NCBI RefSeq assembly: GCF_026651855.1
Contig: NZ_CP093280.1
Coordinates: forward strand, 7,276,501 to 7,340,500
DNA: 64,000 nt
Origin: Pseudomonas silvicola
GTDB taxonomy: Bacteria; Pseudomonadota; Gammaproteobacteria; Pseudomonadales; Pseudomonadaceae
Direction of reading: 5' to 3'
Made by a program: the position numbers and the translations under genes. The notes beneath the pieces are model-generated. The model did not search any database, was not told where the DNA came from, and worked only from the letters and a program-made list of their open reading frames with translations. The stretch's first letter is position 1. Every line of letters begins with the position of its first letter. This document shows positions 19,672 to 29,949 of the stretch, one piece after another.

Positions 19672-20217
19672 TTACTGCGCCTGCTGGTCGTTCAGCACCA
19701 ACTGGCCCTGCTTGTCCACCGGGATCTTGGAGCCGGGATCACGGTCCATGCGCACTTGGGCGACCTTGCCGTTGAGCTCGTACTTCACGTTGTAGCCAAC
19801 GGTCTTGTCGCTGACATCATTGACCGTGGTGCAACGGTTTTCCGTGGTGGTGTAGGTATCGCCGTTCTGCATGTGCTCCTGCACCTTGTTACCGGCGTAA
19901 CCACCACCCACCGCGCCCGCCACGGTGGCCAGGGTCTTGCCCTTGCCGCCACCGACCATATGGCCCAGCAAGCCGCCACCCACCGCGCCGAGCACGGTAC
20001 CGGCGACCTGGTGCTGGTCCTGCACCGCCCGGCGATGGGTTACCGCCACGTCATGGCACTCTTTGCGCGGCGTCTTGATCTGTTGATTAATGGGTTCTAC
20101 CGCCAGTACATCGGCATACTCCGGGCCACTTTTCACGAGGCTGTAGGTCGCGACAGCACCACCAGCGGTCACCGCCACGGCACCCAACACTGCACCAACC
20201 AGCAACGATTTGTTCAC
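19672..20217 (-). CDS. Glycine-zipper 2TM domain protein (Rick_17kDa-like)
   Basis: 181 aa. N-terminal hydrophobic segment (LLVGAVLGAVAVTAGGAVATYSLV), which may be a signal peptide or anchor, then a glycine zipper (GTVLGAVGGGLLGHMVGGGKGKTLATVAGAVGGGYAGN, about residues 73-110). Family members are surface-associated envelope proteins of unknown precise role. Isolated gene with terminators on both sides. Confidence 0.8.
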   Translation of the reverse strand: MNKSLLVGAVLGAVAVTAGGAVATYSLVKSGPEYADVLAVEPINQQIKTPRKECHDVAVTHRRAVQDQHQVAGTVLGAVGGGLLGHMVGGGKGKTLATVAGAVGGGYAGNKVQEHMQNGDTYTTTENRCTTVNDVSDKTVGYNVKYELNGKVAQVRMDRDPGSKIPVDKQGQLVLNDQQAQ

Positions 20218-20277
20218 TTGAACCTCCTGACCTTCTTATGCGGATCAACGTCCGCGCTTCTCCCAGCCTTGGAGCAT

Positions 20278-20311
20278 AAAAAAAGGCGCGAGTTCAACAC
20301 TCGCGCCTTTT
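20278..20311 (-). terminator. Terminator downstream of secF
   Basis: Stem GGCGCGAGT/ACTCGCGCC with loop TCAAC, flanked by A4-A7 and T4. On the minus strand the T-run follows the hairpin, 28 bp past the secF stop; probably bidirectional. Confidence 0.88.
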
Positions 20312-20338
20312 CAGGGCAGTACCGGTACGCCGATCACA

Positions 20339-21250
20339 TCATGGGCGATCGTCGACCTTGTCCTTGGTGACCGGAGCAATCAGGTCTTCGCTGTTCAGGT
20401 TCAGCCAGATCAGCACCACGTTGGCGATGTAGATCGAGGAGTAAGTACCCGCCAGCACACCGATGAACAGCGCGATGGAGAAACCGAACAGGTTGTCGCC
20501 GCCGAAGAACAGCAGCGCGGCGATGGCCAGCAACGTCGAGATGGACGTCGCCAGGGTACGCAGCAGGGTCTGGGTGGTCGAGACGTTGATGTTCTCGATC
20601 AGCGACGCCTTGCGCAGTACCCGGAAGTTCTCGCGCACCCGGTCGAACACCACGATGGTGTCGTTGAGCGAGTAGCCGATGATGGCCAGCACCGCCGCCA
20701 GCACCGTCAGGTCGAAGGTGATCTGGAAGAACGACAGGATACCCATGGTCACGACCACGTCGTGCACCAGGGAAGCGATGGCACCTACCGCGAACTTCCA
20801 CTGGAAGCGGAACGCCAGGTAGATCAACACGCCGCCCAGGGCCATGAGCATGCCCAGGCCACCCTGGTCACGCAGCTCTTCACCTACCTGCGGGCCGACG
20901 AACTCGGTGCGGGTGACTTTGGCCGGGTTGTCGCCGCCCACCTTGCGCAGAGCGTCAGACACCTGAGCGCCCAGTTTCGGGTCGTCGCCCGGCATGCGCA
21001 CCAGCAGGTCGGTGGTGTCACCGAAACTCTGCACGATGGCTTCGTGGTAACCGGCGGCGGCCAGTTCGCTACGCACCTGGGTCAGGTCGGCAGGCTTCTC
21101 GTAGTTCAGCTCGATCAGCGTACCGCCGGTGAAGTCCAGGCCGAAGTTCAGGCCCTTGTGGAACCAGCTGAACAACGCCAGTACCGTCAGGAACAGTGTG
21201 AAGGCGAACGCAATATTGCGAACGCCCATGAAGTTGATGGTACGTTTCAT
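20339..21250 (-). CDS. secF: Protein translocase subunit SecF
   Basis: 303 aa with six predicted membrane spans and the RND-like SecF motif LNFGLDFTGGTLIEL near the N-terminus. Partners SecD in proton-driven late-stage protein export. Ten bases downstream of secD. Confidence 0.97.
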   Translation of the reverse strand: MKRTINFMGVRNIAFAFTLFLTVLALFSWFHKGLNFGLDFTGGTLIELNYEKPADLTQVRSELAAAGYHEAIVQSFGDTTDLLVRMPGDDPKLGAQVSDALRKVGGDNPAKVTRTEFVGPQVGEELRDQGGLGMLMALGGVLIYLAFRFQWKFAVGAIASLVHDVVVTMGILSFFQITFDLTVLAAVLAIIGYSLNDTIVVFDRVRENFRVLRKASLIENINVSTTQTLLRTLATSISTLLAIAALLFFGGDNLFGFSIALFIGVLAGTYSSIYIANVVLIWLNLNSEDLIAPVTKDKVDDRP

Positions 21251-21259
21251 GGCAGCCCC

Positions 21260-23128
21260 TTAAATCCACAACTTCTTGAAGTCACGACCGCCGTAGATCA
21301 GGTTGACCATTGCGCGGGTCACCATGATGGCTGTGAACATCGAGGTAAAGATACCCAGGGACATGGTCACGGCGAAGCCTTTCACCGGGCCGGTGCCCAT
21401 GGCGAAAAGAATGCCGCCTACCAGCAAGGTGGTCAGGTTGGCGTCGACGATCGCGGTGAACGCGCGGCCGAAACCTTCGTTGATCGCCCGCTGCACGCTC
21501 ATCCCCGCGGCGATTTCCTCGCGAATACGCGAGAAGATCAGCACGTTGGCGTCCACCGCCATACCCATGGTCAGCACGATACCGGCAATACCCGGCAAGG
21601 TCAGGGTAGCGCCCAGCACCGACATCAGGGCCAGCAGCACCACCATGTTCAACGCCAGCGCCACGGTGGCGATGATGCCGAAGAAGCGGTAGATGGCGAT
21701 GATGAACAGCGAGACGAACAGCATGCCCCACAGGGACGCATGGATACCCTTGGTGATGTTGTCGGCACCCAGGCTTGGACCAATGGTGCGCTCTTCAGCG
21801 AAGTACATCGGCGCGGCCAGACCACCGGCACGCAGCAGCAGGGCCAGTTCCGAGGATTCGCCCTGGCCGTTCAGGCCGGTGATGCGGAATTGGCTGCCCA
21901 GCGGCGACTGGATGGTCGCCAGGCTGATGATCTTCTTCTCTTCGGAGAAGTCCTGCACGGCCACGTCTTTCTCGACACCATCGACCGTCTGTTTTTCGTA
22001 GCGGGTGAACGGTTTCTGCTCGATGAACAGCACCGCCATGCTGCGGCCGACGTTGGTGCGGGTAGCACGGCTCATCAGGTCGCCACCGTGGCCATCGAGC
22101 TTGATGTTCACTTGTGGCTGGCCGTGTTCGTCGAAGCTGGCCGAGGCGTCGGTGACCTGGTCACCGGTGATGATCAGGCTACGCTCCACGGCGGCTGGCG
22201 GACGGCTGCCATCACGGAACTCGAAGGTTTCGGTGGTGGCACGCGAATCATCCGGGCCTGCGCCCAGGCGGAATTCCAGGCTGGCGGTCTTGCCCAGGAT
22301 ACGCTTGGCTTCAGCGGTGTCCTGCACGCCTGGCAGCTCCACCACGATGCGGTTGGCACCCTGGCGCTGTACCAGCGGCTCGGCCACGCCCAGCTCATTG
22401 ACCCGGTTACGCACGGTGGTCAGGTTCTGCTTGATCGAGTATTCGCGGATCTCGGCCAGCTTGGCCGGGGTCAGCGACAGCGACAGCACCTGCAACTCCC
22501 CACGGGTAGAGGTCGTCAGGTCGAAATCGGTGTAGGTCTTGCGAATGATGGCCTGCGCCTGGCTCAGGCTGTCGGCATCGACGAAGCCCAGCTGAATGGC
22601 AGACGCCTGCTGAGGCAGGCTGCGGTAGCGGATCTTTTCCTTGCGCAGCTCGGTCTTGACGTCGGCTTCGTAGATTTTCAGGCGAGCATCGATGGCCTTG
22701 TCCATGTCCACGGCCAGCAGGAAGTGCACGCCACCGGACAAGTCCAGGCCCAGCTTCATGGGGTGCGCGCCAATGTTGCGCAGCCACTGGGGCGTGGTGG
22801 CGGCCAGGTTCAGGGCCACTACATAGTCGTCGCCCAGTGCCTTGCGGACCACGTCCTTGGCAGGCAGCTGGTCATCACGCTTGGCCAGACGCAACAAACC
22901 GCCCTTGCCATTCTCGGCCAGCGTTGCCGCCTTGACCTCGATACCGGCATCGGTCAGCGCCTTGGCGCTGCGGTCCAGTTCAGCCTGGGTGACTTGCAGC
23001 GCGGAACTCGCGCCCGAGACCTGGATGGCCGCGTCATCAGGATAGAGATTGGGTGCGGAATAAATAAAACCGACCGCCAGCACCGCCAGGATCAGTAGGT
23101 ATTTCCACAGAGGGTATTTGTTCAGCAT
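21260..23128 (-). CDS. secD: Protein translocase subunit SecD
   Basis: 622 aa from ATG at 23128 (MLNKYPLWKYLLI); a GTG one codon earlier is also possible. First membrane span, large periplasmic P1 domain starting around LGLDLSGGVHFLL, and five C-terminal spans (NITKGIHASLWGMLFVSLFI..., MGMAVDANVLIFSRIREE). With SecF and YajC it forms the accessory complex of SecYEG. Confidence 0.97.
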   Translation of the reverse strand: MLNKYPLWKYLLILAVLAVGFIYSAPNLYPDDAAIQVSGASSALQVTQAELDRSAKALTDAGIEVKAATLAENGKGGLLRLAKRDDQLPAKDVVRKALGDDYVVALNLAATTPQWLRNIGAHPMKLGLDLSGGVHFLLAVDMDKAIDARLKIYEADVKTELRKEKIRYRSLPQQASAIQLGFVDADSLSQAQAIIRKTYTDFDLTTSTRGELQVLSLSLTPAKLAEIREYSIKQNLTTVRNRVNELGVAEPLVQRQGANRIVVELPGVQDTAEAKRILGKTASLEFRLGAGPDDSRATTETFEFRDGSRPPAAVERSLIITGDQVTDASASFDEHGQPQVNIKLDGHGGDLMSRATRTNVGRSMAVLFIEQKPFTRYEKQTVDGVEKDVAVQDFSEEKKIISLATIQSPLGSQFRITGLNGQGESSELALLLRAGGLAAPMYFAEERTIGPSLGADNITKGIHASLWGMLFVSLFIIAIYRFFGIIATVALALNMVVLLALMSVLGATLTLPGIAGIVLTMGMAVDANVLIFSRIREEIAAGMSVQRAINEGFGRAFTAIVDANLTTLLVGGILFAMGTGPVKGFAVTMSLGIFTSMFTAIMVTRAMVNLIYGGRDFKKLWI

Positions 23129-23191
23129 CACGCCGCCCGTTCAAGACGCGGGGCGCCTTGCGCGCCCCGTCGATTGGTAAAAGTCTGAAGC

Positions 23192-23530
23192 TTAGATCGC
23201 TTTGAGCGTGCCTTTCGGCAGGGTCGCGGCAATGGCGCCCTTCTGGATTTTCAGCTCTACGGTGTCCGAAACCTCGATAACCACGAAGTCGTCGGTCACT
23301 TTGTTGATCTTGCCGGCGATACCACCGGTGGTCACAACTTCATCACCTTTCTGCAGGTTGCCCAGCAGGTTCTTCTGCTCTTTGGCACGTTTGGCCTGCG
23401 GGCGCCAGATCATCAGGTAGAAGATGACCAGGAAGCCGACCAGGAAAATCCACTCGAAGCCGCCGCCCATCGGGCCTGCCGCTGCCGGCGCACCAGCGTC
23501 GGCCAAAGCATCAGAGATAAAAAAGCTCAT
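23192..23530 (-). CDS. yajC: Sec translocase accessory subunit YajC
   Basis: 112 aa. One membrane span (FEWIFLVGFLVIFYLMIW), then the cytoplasmic motif RPQAKRAKEQKNLLGNLQKGDEVVTTGGIAGK. Between tgt and secD, the standard position. Confidence 0.96.
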   Translation of the reverse strand: MSFFISDALADAGAPAAAGPMGGGFEWIFLVGFLVIFYLMIWRPQAKRAKEQKNLLGNLQKGDEVVTTGGIAGKINKVTDDFVVIEVSDTVELKIQKGAIAATLPKGTLKAI

Positions 23531-23575
23531 TTAGCACTCCAGTTGCAAAATTGTTGACTCAAAAGGGTCACGAAC

Positions 23576-25770
<2,195 letters not shown>

Positions 25771-25837
25771 GATGGTGTTCGGTCTGACAGGGCCGCGAAG
25801 TTTAGCTCAAAACACACAAATTGACCACGCGAGAGAG

Positions 25838-25866
25838 TTGACCAACGGTCGAGGGCTCTCTATACT
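25838..25866 (+). promoter_or_regulatory. Promoter of tRNA-Leu
   Basis: -35 TTGACC (25838-25843), 17-bp spacer, -10 TATACT (25861-25866), with the tRNA 5' end 13 bp further on. Strong sigma-70 geometry. Confidence 0.8.
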
Positions 25867-25879
25867 CCGCGGCCATTGA

Positions 25880-25964
25880 GCCCTGATGGCGGAATTGGTA
25901 GACGCGGCGGATTCAAAATCCGTTTTCGAAAGGAGTGGGAGTTCGAGTCTCCCTCGGGGCACCA
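25880..25964 (+). tRNA. tRNA-Leu (CAA anticodon)
   Basis: 85 nt with encoded CCA. Acceptor stem GCCCTGA/TCGGGGC, D-loop GAATTGGTAGAC, anticodon loop TTCAAAA (anticodon CAA, reads UUG), a long class II variable arm, and T-loop GTTCGAGTC. It borders the AT-rich accessory patch; tRNA-Leu 3' ends are common integration sites, but no second copy of the 3' end was seen nearby. Confidence 0.96.
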
Positions 25965-26000
25965 AGATTCAAATCCCTTCTACCGGGGATTGCAGCAAAG

Positions 26001-26025
26001 AAACCGACCTTGAGTCGGTTTTTTT
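26001..26025 (+). terminator. Terminator after tRNA-Leu
   Basis: Stem AAACCGAC/GTCGGTTT with loop CTTGA and a run of seven T, 36 bp after the tRNA. Confidence 0.9.
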
Positions 26026-26554
26026 GTGCCTGGGATTTGGTTGGCGGGTGCCGATTCTGTAGCCGCTGCCGCCAGGCTGCGCTGGCCCTCCCCACACACT
26101 CCCCCCGCAAATCTTGGCCTCCTGGGGAATCCCCACCTTCTCATGCCGAACACAGAAGGCTGGCAACGCAGCCCCCACAGCCATGGCACGTTGCAACGGA
26201 TGTGGGACCGGGCTCTGCCCGGGAAGCGCCGCGCGGGCGGCGCTCGATATCAAGAACGATATAAAAACCAAGGCATATACCTCTAAACCGCTATGCGGTT
26301 ACACGGCAGGCACTTCAACTATTCCCTTAGTTCCGGATGAAGATCGCGTCAAGGCCGCCAGGCGCTACCCGTTGTGGTTTTGCCACGATTGAATTTAAGC
26401 GCCGTGCAGGCAGCACTCGATCTAAAGGTCTACAGCAAGACCAAGGCGTGGACATTTGACCCAGGATGCGATCCCATCCCAAGAGGTGGTTCAGCTACCC
26501 CCTTCCGCAGACACGGCCTTGGTACGGTCGCAATCGAGCACTTTATGCCCAAGG
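26026..26554. other. Gene-free 530-bp stretch beside tRNA-Leu
   Basis: No convincing gene on either strand. It holds a REP-like element (26201-26226) and two diverged copies of a roughly 45-bp sequence (GCGCTCGATATCAAGAACGA at 26238 and GCACTCGATCTAAAGGTCTA at 26412). These look like eroded intergenic repeats, not a coding remnant. Confidence 0.4.
26201..26226. repeat. REP-like element
   Basis: TGTGGGACCGGGCTCTGCCC followed by GGGAAG; a short hairpin of the same family as 1831, 16981 and 29411. Confidence 0.5.
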
Positions 26555-28312
26555 TCAATTAAATCGGGAAAACAAGCTGGAAAAATTCTCGGGCTCGACC
26601 TCAAAGACCTGTGTTCCTTGCCGTTCAAAGTATCGCTTTTTGTATAGAGAGGGTTTCTCCTGCCCCTTCACCTCAAATACAAAAACCGTTTTATCAAAAT
26701 AACTTACACATTTCATATGCGAGCTAATATAAGACCGCAGCGGCTCCGACAATTCAGACCCCCTAATTTTATCGGTCACCATCTGAAATAGCTGATCCAA
26801 GTTTTTATTAACGAAGCCAGCCTCATGCTCCACACCCGTAACTTGGAAGCCACCAAACAATATCGGCTCAACCCCAAACATCGCCTTAACTCTTAGCGCC
26901 GTTTCGAGCTTATCAGACACCCCGACAATCACATACCCCTTATGACCTTGCTGAATATTAGAAATTGCTGCACAAGTCTCCAAAATTTTACTAAACGATT
27001 GCTCATCAAATGTAGGGTTTTTCGACAACTCGAGAAAGCCTTGCTTGAAATCATATGCTGCCTGCTCGGTTTTCGAATTTGTAAGCAAATTCTGGAGTTT
27101 GGTGACCCAATGAACTTTAGCAGGATCAGGATTTGCATCCTGCTCGAAATATTGTTGTATCATCCCAACAACCGAATTTACGGCAGACGCACGATTCTCC
27201 GCCCCCCAGCGTCCACCCTCTTGGATCACAATATGTTTGCCTCTATTCCTCAACCCATTGATGACGCCGGCCCGATCAGCAACGACCATTCCTTTACGGA
27301 CGATCAAATCATGCAGCGCCAAAAATACGGCTTGGAAATACCGAGGAACCGGGTTGCCACCGTTTATCTCAGGGAAGAGCAAGCTGTAAAATGACAAATC
27401 AGCCTGCGCCAATATAAGAACCAAAGCGTCATGCGTACGTTGATAGTCAAGATCTACCAGATCAGGGTTTCGTCTCCTAACAGCTTGATCTATCGCTTCA
27501 AAACGCTCAAGACTCGCCCCCTCTAGAGGTACAGTCGCACCGTAGTCATCAGAGATCATGTAAGAAATTATGTCAGCGATCAATTCCTCATCGCGACTCT
27601 GCCGGAGATTATCTTTAGTTAAGACTCCATTTTTGACCCAAAAAACATCGTCCGCGTTAATTCCGTACGACAACTCCTTGTTGGTGATGCTTATTTCCTT
27701 CATCGCGTTAAGATAAAGCGAGTTAGAGCTCGATGTATCACCCCGTATTCTCGACGAGACAACCCTGACGCAATCAGCGAACGCATTCGTAGCGCCGGCG
27801 ACACGTAGCTCCTGCCTAGAGAGCTGCCGACCACCCGAATTAATCCGTCGAAAAACTTCGTCTACCGCACCGCCATCAGCAAATTCATAAATGGAAAGCG
27901 GAACTGGATAGGAAGATATAGAAAGACACTCAGATCGAGACATCACCGGCTCTCTCTGGGCAAGGACCCCTCTATCGAGCATATCCTTAGTGGTAGCAAA
28001 CGTATTCAAATCAAAATAAGCATCATTAACCGGAAAATCATTATTTATGAATGACGTAATCGCATCCATTCGCTGCATGCCATCGATAATTTCCAGAGAG
28101 CCATCCTGACTCCCTTTTTGGTCGGCAAGTAGAATAATAGGGATGGGAAACCCATTAATAATAGAGTCGATAAAACTCTGCTTTTCCTCGATTGTCCAAA
28201 TCAGCTTACGCTGATAACGTCTATTTACGAGATACTTTTTATCAACATAATTAATAAAAATTCTTTCTACCTGCTCGCCCCTCACGACCAGCTCTTGTTG
28301 TATTGCCGCCAT
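26555..28312 (-). CDS. DUF262 (ParB-like/GmrSD N-terminal) protein fused to a Schlafen AlbA_2-like domain; candidate phage-defence gene
   Basis: 585 aa, ATG at 28312 with AAGGGG upstream. N-terminal DUF262 region: RRYQRKLIWTIEEKQSFIDS at residues 31-50 and IIDGMQRMDAI at 75-85, a variant of the DGQQR motif of nucleases/NTPases such as GmrS. The middle is helical. The C-terminal 140 residues resemble the Schlafen AlbA_2 domain: TCAAISNIQQGHKGYVIVGV near 446 and the closing LYKKRYFERQGTQVFEVE. The gene is clearly more AT-rich than its neighbours and stands alone between a tRNA-Leu and a DUF3077 gene, suggesting horizontal acquisition. Function is inferred from domain association with restriction and defence systems; neither domain assignment was checked by profile search. 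Confidence 0.72.
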   Translation of the reverse strand: MAAIQQELVVRGEQVERIFINYVDKKYLVNRRYQRKLIWTIEEKQSFIDSIINGFPIPIILLADQKGSQDGSLEIIDGMQRMDAITSFINNDFPVNDAYFDLNTFATTKDMLDRGVLAQREPVMSRSECLSISSYPVPLSIYEFADGGAVDEVFRRINSGGRQLSRQELRVAGATNAFADCVRVVSSRIRGDTSSSNSLYLNAMKEISITNKELSYGINADDVFWVKNGVLTKDNLRQSRDEELIADIISYMISDDYGATVPLEGASLERFEAIDQAVRRRNPDLVDLDYQRTHDALVLILAQADLSFYSLLFPEINGGNPVPRYFQAVFLALHDLIVRKGMVVADRAGVINGLRNRGKHIVIQEGGRWGAENRASAVNSVVGMIQQYFEQDANPDPAKVHWVTKLQNLLTNSKTEQAAYDFKQGFLELSKNPTFDEQSFSKILETCAAISNIQQGHKGYVIVGVSDKLETALRVKAMFGVEPILFGGFQVTGVEHEAGFVNKNLDQLFQMVTDKIRGSELSEPLRSYISSHMKCVSYFDKTVFVFEVKGQEKPSLYKKRYFERQGTQVFEVEPENFSSLFSRFN

Positions 28313-28645
28313 CTCACTACCCCTTTCCCAAAGGATTACGCAGCCAAGAAATATGCCTTACGCTATATACATCAAACCACAGCCAACTGTAAAGACTCCA
28401 CTTCAAGCCTAACACCCCATCAGGGCAAATCCCAGAAAAGCTAGGTAAATTCTCGAAGAAGCTTTCCGAGAGTAAATCACGACAGAAAACTGCCGCAATC
28501 TTCTACAGCGACATTAAATTACCTAATTTACGCCCTACTTCTGTGGTCGAGTCTCGAGCGCTCGGCTGGCCCCCTACGATCTCTGTTACTAGACGCCGGT
28601 CACTTGGACTCTGTAGTATTCGTCGCGGGATAACTTCCCACGCGG
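28313..28645. other. Intergenic, AT-rich then GC-rich
   Basis: The first 200 bp share the AT-rich composition of the DUF262 gene and would hold its promoter. Composition shifts to genome-like near 28545. No gene seen; an in-frame open stretch from 28543 on the plus strand overlaps the structured leader and has no ribosome site. Confidence 0.4.
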
Positions 28646-28850
28646 GCTTGGCGGCCCTAAACGATATAGGCGCAACGTGCCGAAACCTAGCTCCCTGGCC
28701 CAGCCCAGGAGCGACGCTATGGCGAATTGCGCAGGGACCCCTCACGGGGTGCCGGTTCCTATATCGCCGGTCCGCCAACCCTGTGCAATTTGCCACCCTA
28801 AACCTGCTTGGCGGCAGGCGGCGTGGCTCCACCGATATAGGGAAATAGCT
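28646..28850 (+). promoter_or_regulatory. Structured leader of the DUF3077 gene with mutually exclusive pairings
   Basis: Two blocks occur in the same order upstream (TTGGCGG 28648-28654, CGATATAGG 28662-28670) and downstream (TTGGCGG 28808-28814, CGATATAGG 28833-28841). Their exact complement, CCTATATCG (28758-28766) plus CCGCCAA (28772-28778), lies between them, so the middle can pair with either. The downstream copy includes the AGGG ribosome site. A 16-bp stem with two G-U pairs also links 28721-28736 and 28779-28794, and a CCGG stem can present CCTATATCG as a loop. This looks like an RNA switch or kissing-loop control element; its function is inferred. Confidence 0.5.
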
Positions 28851-29129
28851 ATGAACGATCCAATCCCGCACCACACCCAAGGCCAAACGACCTTTGCCCC
28901 TTGCGGTTCCACTGCAGCCCCCCTGTTCACCGTCAATCCTGACATCCCGCTCGTGGATGCCCTGGCCCACAGCTCCAACCTGCAACTCGTCGCCAACCAA
29001 TTGATGACAGACGCCGCCATGGGCGACGACGGCCCTCATCTGGCGTGGGCTGCGGCTTACCTGGGGGAAATGGCTCAAGCGATCTTGAGTGATTTGACGA
29101 TACCGGTGGCTTGCAACAGCGCAGTCTGA
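28851..29129 (+). CDS. DUF3077 domain protein
   Basis: 92 aa, ATG at 28851 after TAGGGA. Sequence pattern (DIPLVDALAHSSNLQLVANQLMTDAAM..., WAAAYLGEMAQAILSDL) matches the small Pseudomonas DUF3077 family of unknown function. Probably a soluble all-helical protein; no signal peptide or membrane segment. Preceded by an elaborate self-complementary leader. Confidence 0.7.
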   Translation: MNDPIPHHTQGQTTFAPCGSTAAPLFTVNPDIPLVDALAHSSNLQLVANQLMTDAAMGDDGPHLAWAAAYLGEMAQAILSDLTIPVACNSAV

Positions 29130-29508
29130 TCCTGCTGGGGACGCCGGGCTGGATTAGCGGCTGGTTCGGCGTTTTGGGCTGGAACAGGCCATTGGCGACT
29201 GGACGGGATCGTGGATGGCGCATCTCCTATCCGCGCATGGGCGTGAGCCTACTGGCCTAGGCGCAGCAGGAAGCCGCCAGCAAGCCGCGCAGGACCACGC
29301 GGGAGCAAATCGCGGTGGCGTTTGAGGTAACGGCAGATAATCATCCGTAGGACCAGGCGCCAGCTCCTGAAACAGGCAACGCGGGTTTGTCTGAGATTTT
29401 TCGGTGGCTGCTTCCCGAGCTTCGCCCGGTCCCACAGGGTTCAGCCTGGGTGACCGGGGTTGTCTGCGCAAGGCGGGGCTCTCCCTCACCGGGCGTTGCA
29501 GCGGGGAC
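29130..29508. other. Gene-free stretch with REP-like element and possible gene remnant
   Basis: On the plus strand, around 29225-29350, broken coding-like reading (ISYPRMGVSLLA, a stop, then AQQEAASKPRRTTREQIAVA) suggests a decayed gene tail, but no family is recognised. 29411-29436 holds a REP-like palindrome. Nothing else is supportable. Confidence 0.3.
29411..29436. repeat. REP-like element
   Basis: CTTCCCGAGCTTCGCCCGGT then CCCACA; inverted orientation of the element at 26201-26226. Confidence 0.5.
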
Positions 29509-29949
29509 TCAATACAATCCCGTGGCACTGCCCGGGTCGCGTACCGGGACTTCATTGGCGGCCACCAGGTTGTAGTTGAGCATGAACCCTACGCTACCTT
29601 CCGATTCCAGCGTTTCGGCCACCCAGCCAATGGGGTTCATGAACAACGAATCATCATGGTTCAGCACGCCCACTGCGCCGTTTTCTTCATCGAAATCCCA
29701 TACCACGCCGCCCCAGTGCCAATCATGCCCCAGTACGTACTGGTTGCCGAGCAAGGCACCCAGGGCGAAGGTCTGTTCTTCGGGCAATACCGTACCCGCC
29801 GCCTTGCAGTCCCGCACCTTTTGGGTGATGGCGGCAACCACGTCCTTTGGCGGGGTGGCGGCTGTCAGCCCCAGCAGTGCCAGGCCCTGGTTGGCCAGGT
29901 CGTTGATCTGCGCCGCAAGCTCGGCGGTTACTGGATTGATTTCTGCCAC
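29509..29949 (-). CDS. Conserved hypothetical protein
   Basis: 146 aa from GTG at 29949 with GGAG 9 nt upstream. The start lies 22 bp inside the upstream membrane-protein gene, so the pair is probably translationally coupled. Cytoplasmic-looking; central segment ALGALLGNQYVLGHDWHWGGV suggests a small alpha/beta fold. No family recognised with confidence. Confidence 0.65.
   Translation of the reverse strand: MAEINPVTAELAAQINDLANQGLALLGLTAATPPKDVVAAITQKVRDCKAAGTVLPEEQTFALGALLGNQYVLGHDWHWGGVVWDFDEENGAVGVLNHDDSLFMNPIGWVAETLESEGSVGFMLNYNLVAANEVPVRDPGSATGLY

Noticed and set aside
20762..23098. 778-residue plus-strand open frame opposite secD/secF
   Set aside because: Antisense shadow of conserved secD/secF caused by high-GC codon use; its composition (His/Gln/Asp-rich) is typical of such shadows.
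28543..28848. 101-residue plus-strand frame upstream of the DUF3077 gene
   Set aside because: No ribosome site, arginine-rich shadow composition, and it covers the self-complementary leader.
25964..29500. Integrated element with att repeat at tRNA-Leu
   Set aside because: No integrase and no second copy of the tRNA 3' end found up to 29.5 kb; only the tRNA border and AT-rich composition suggest acquisition.
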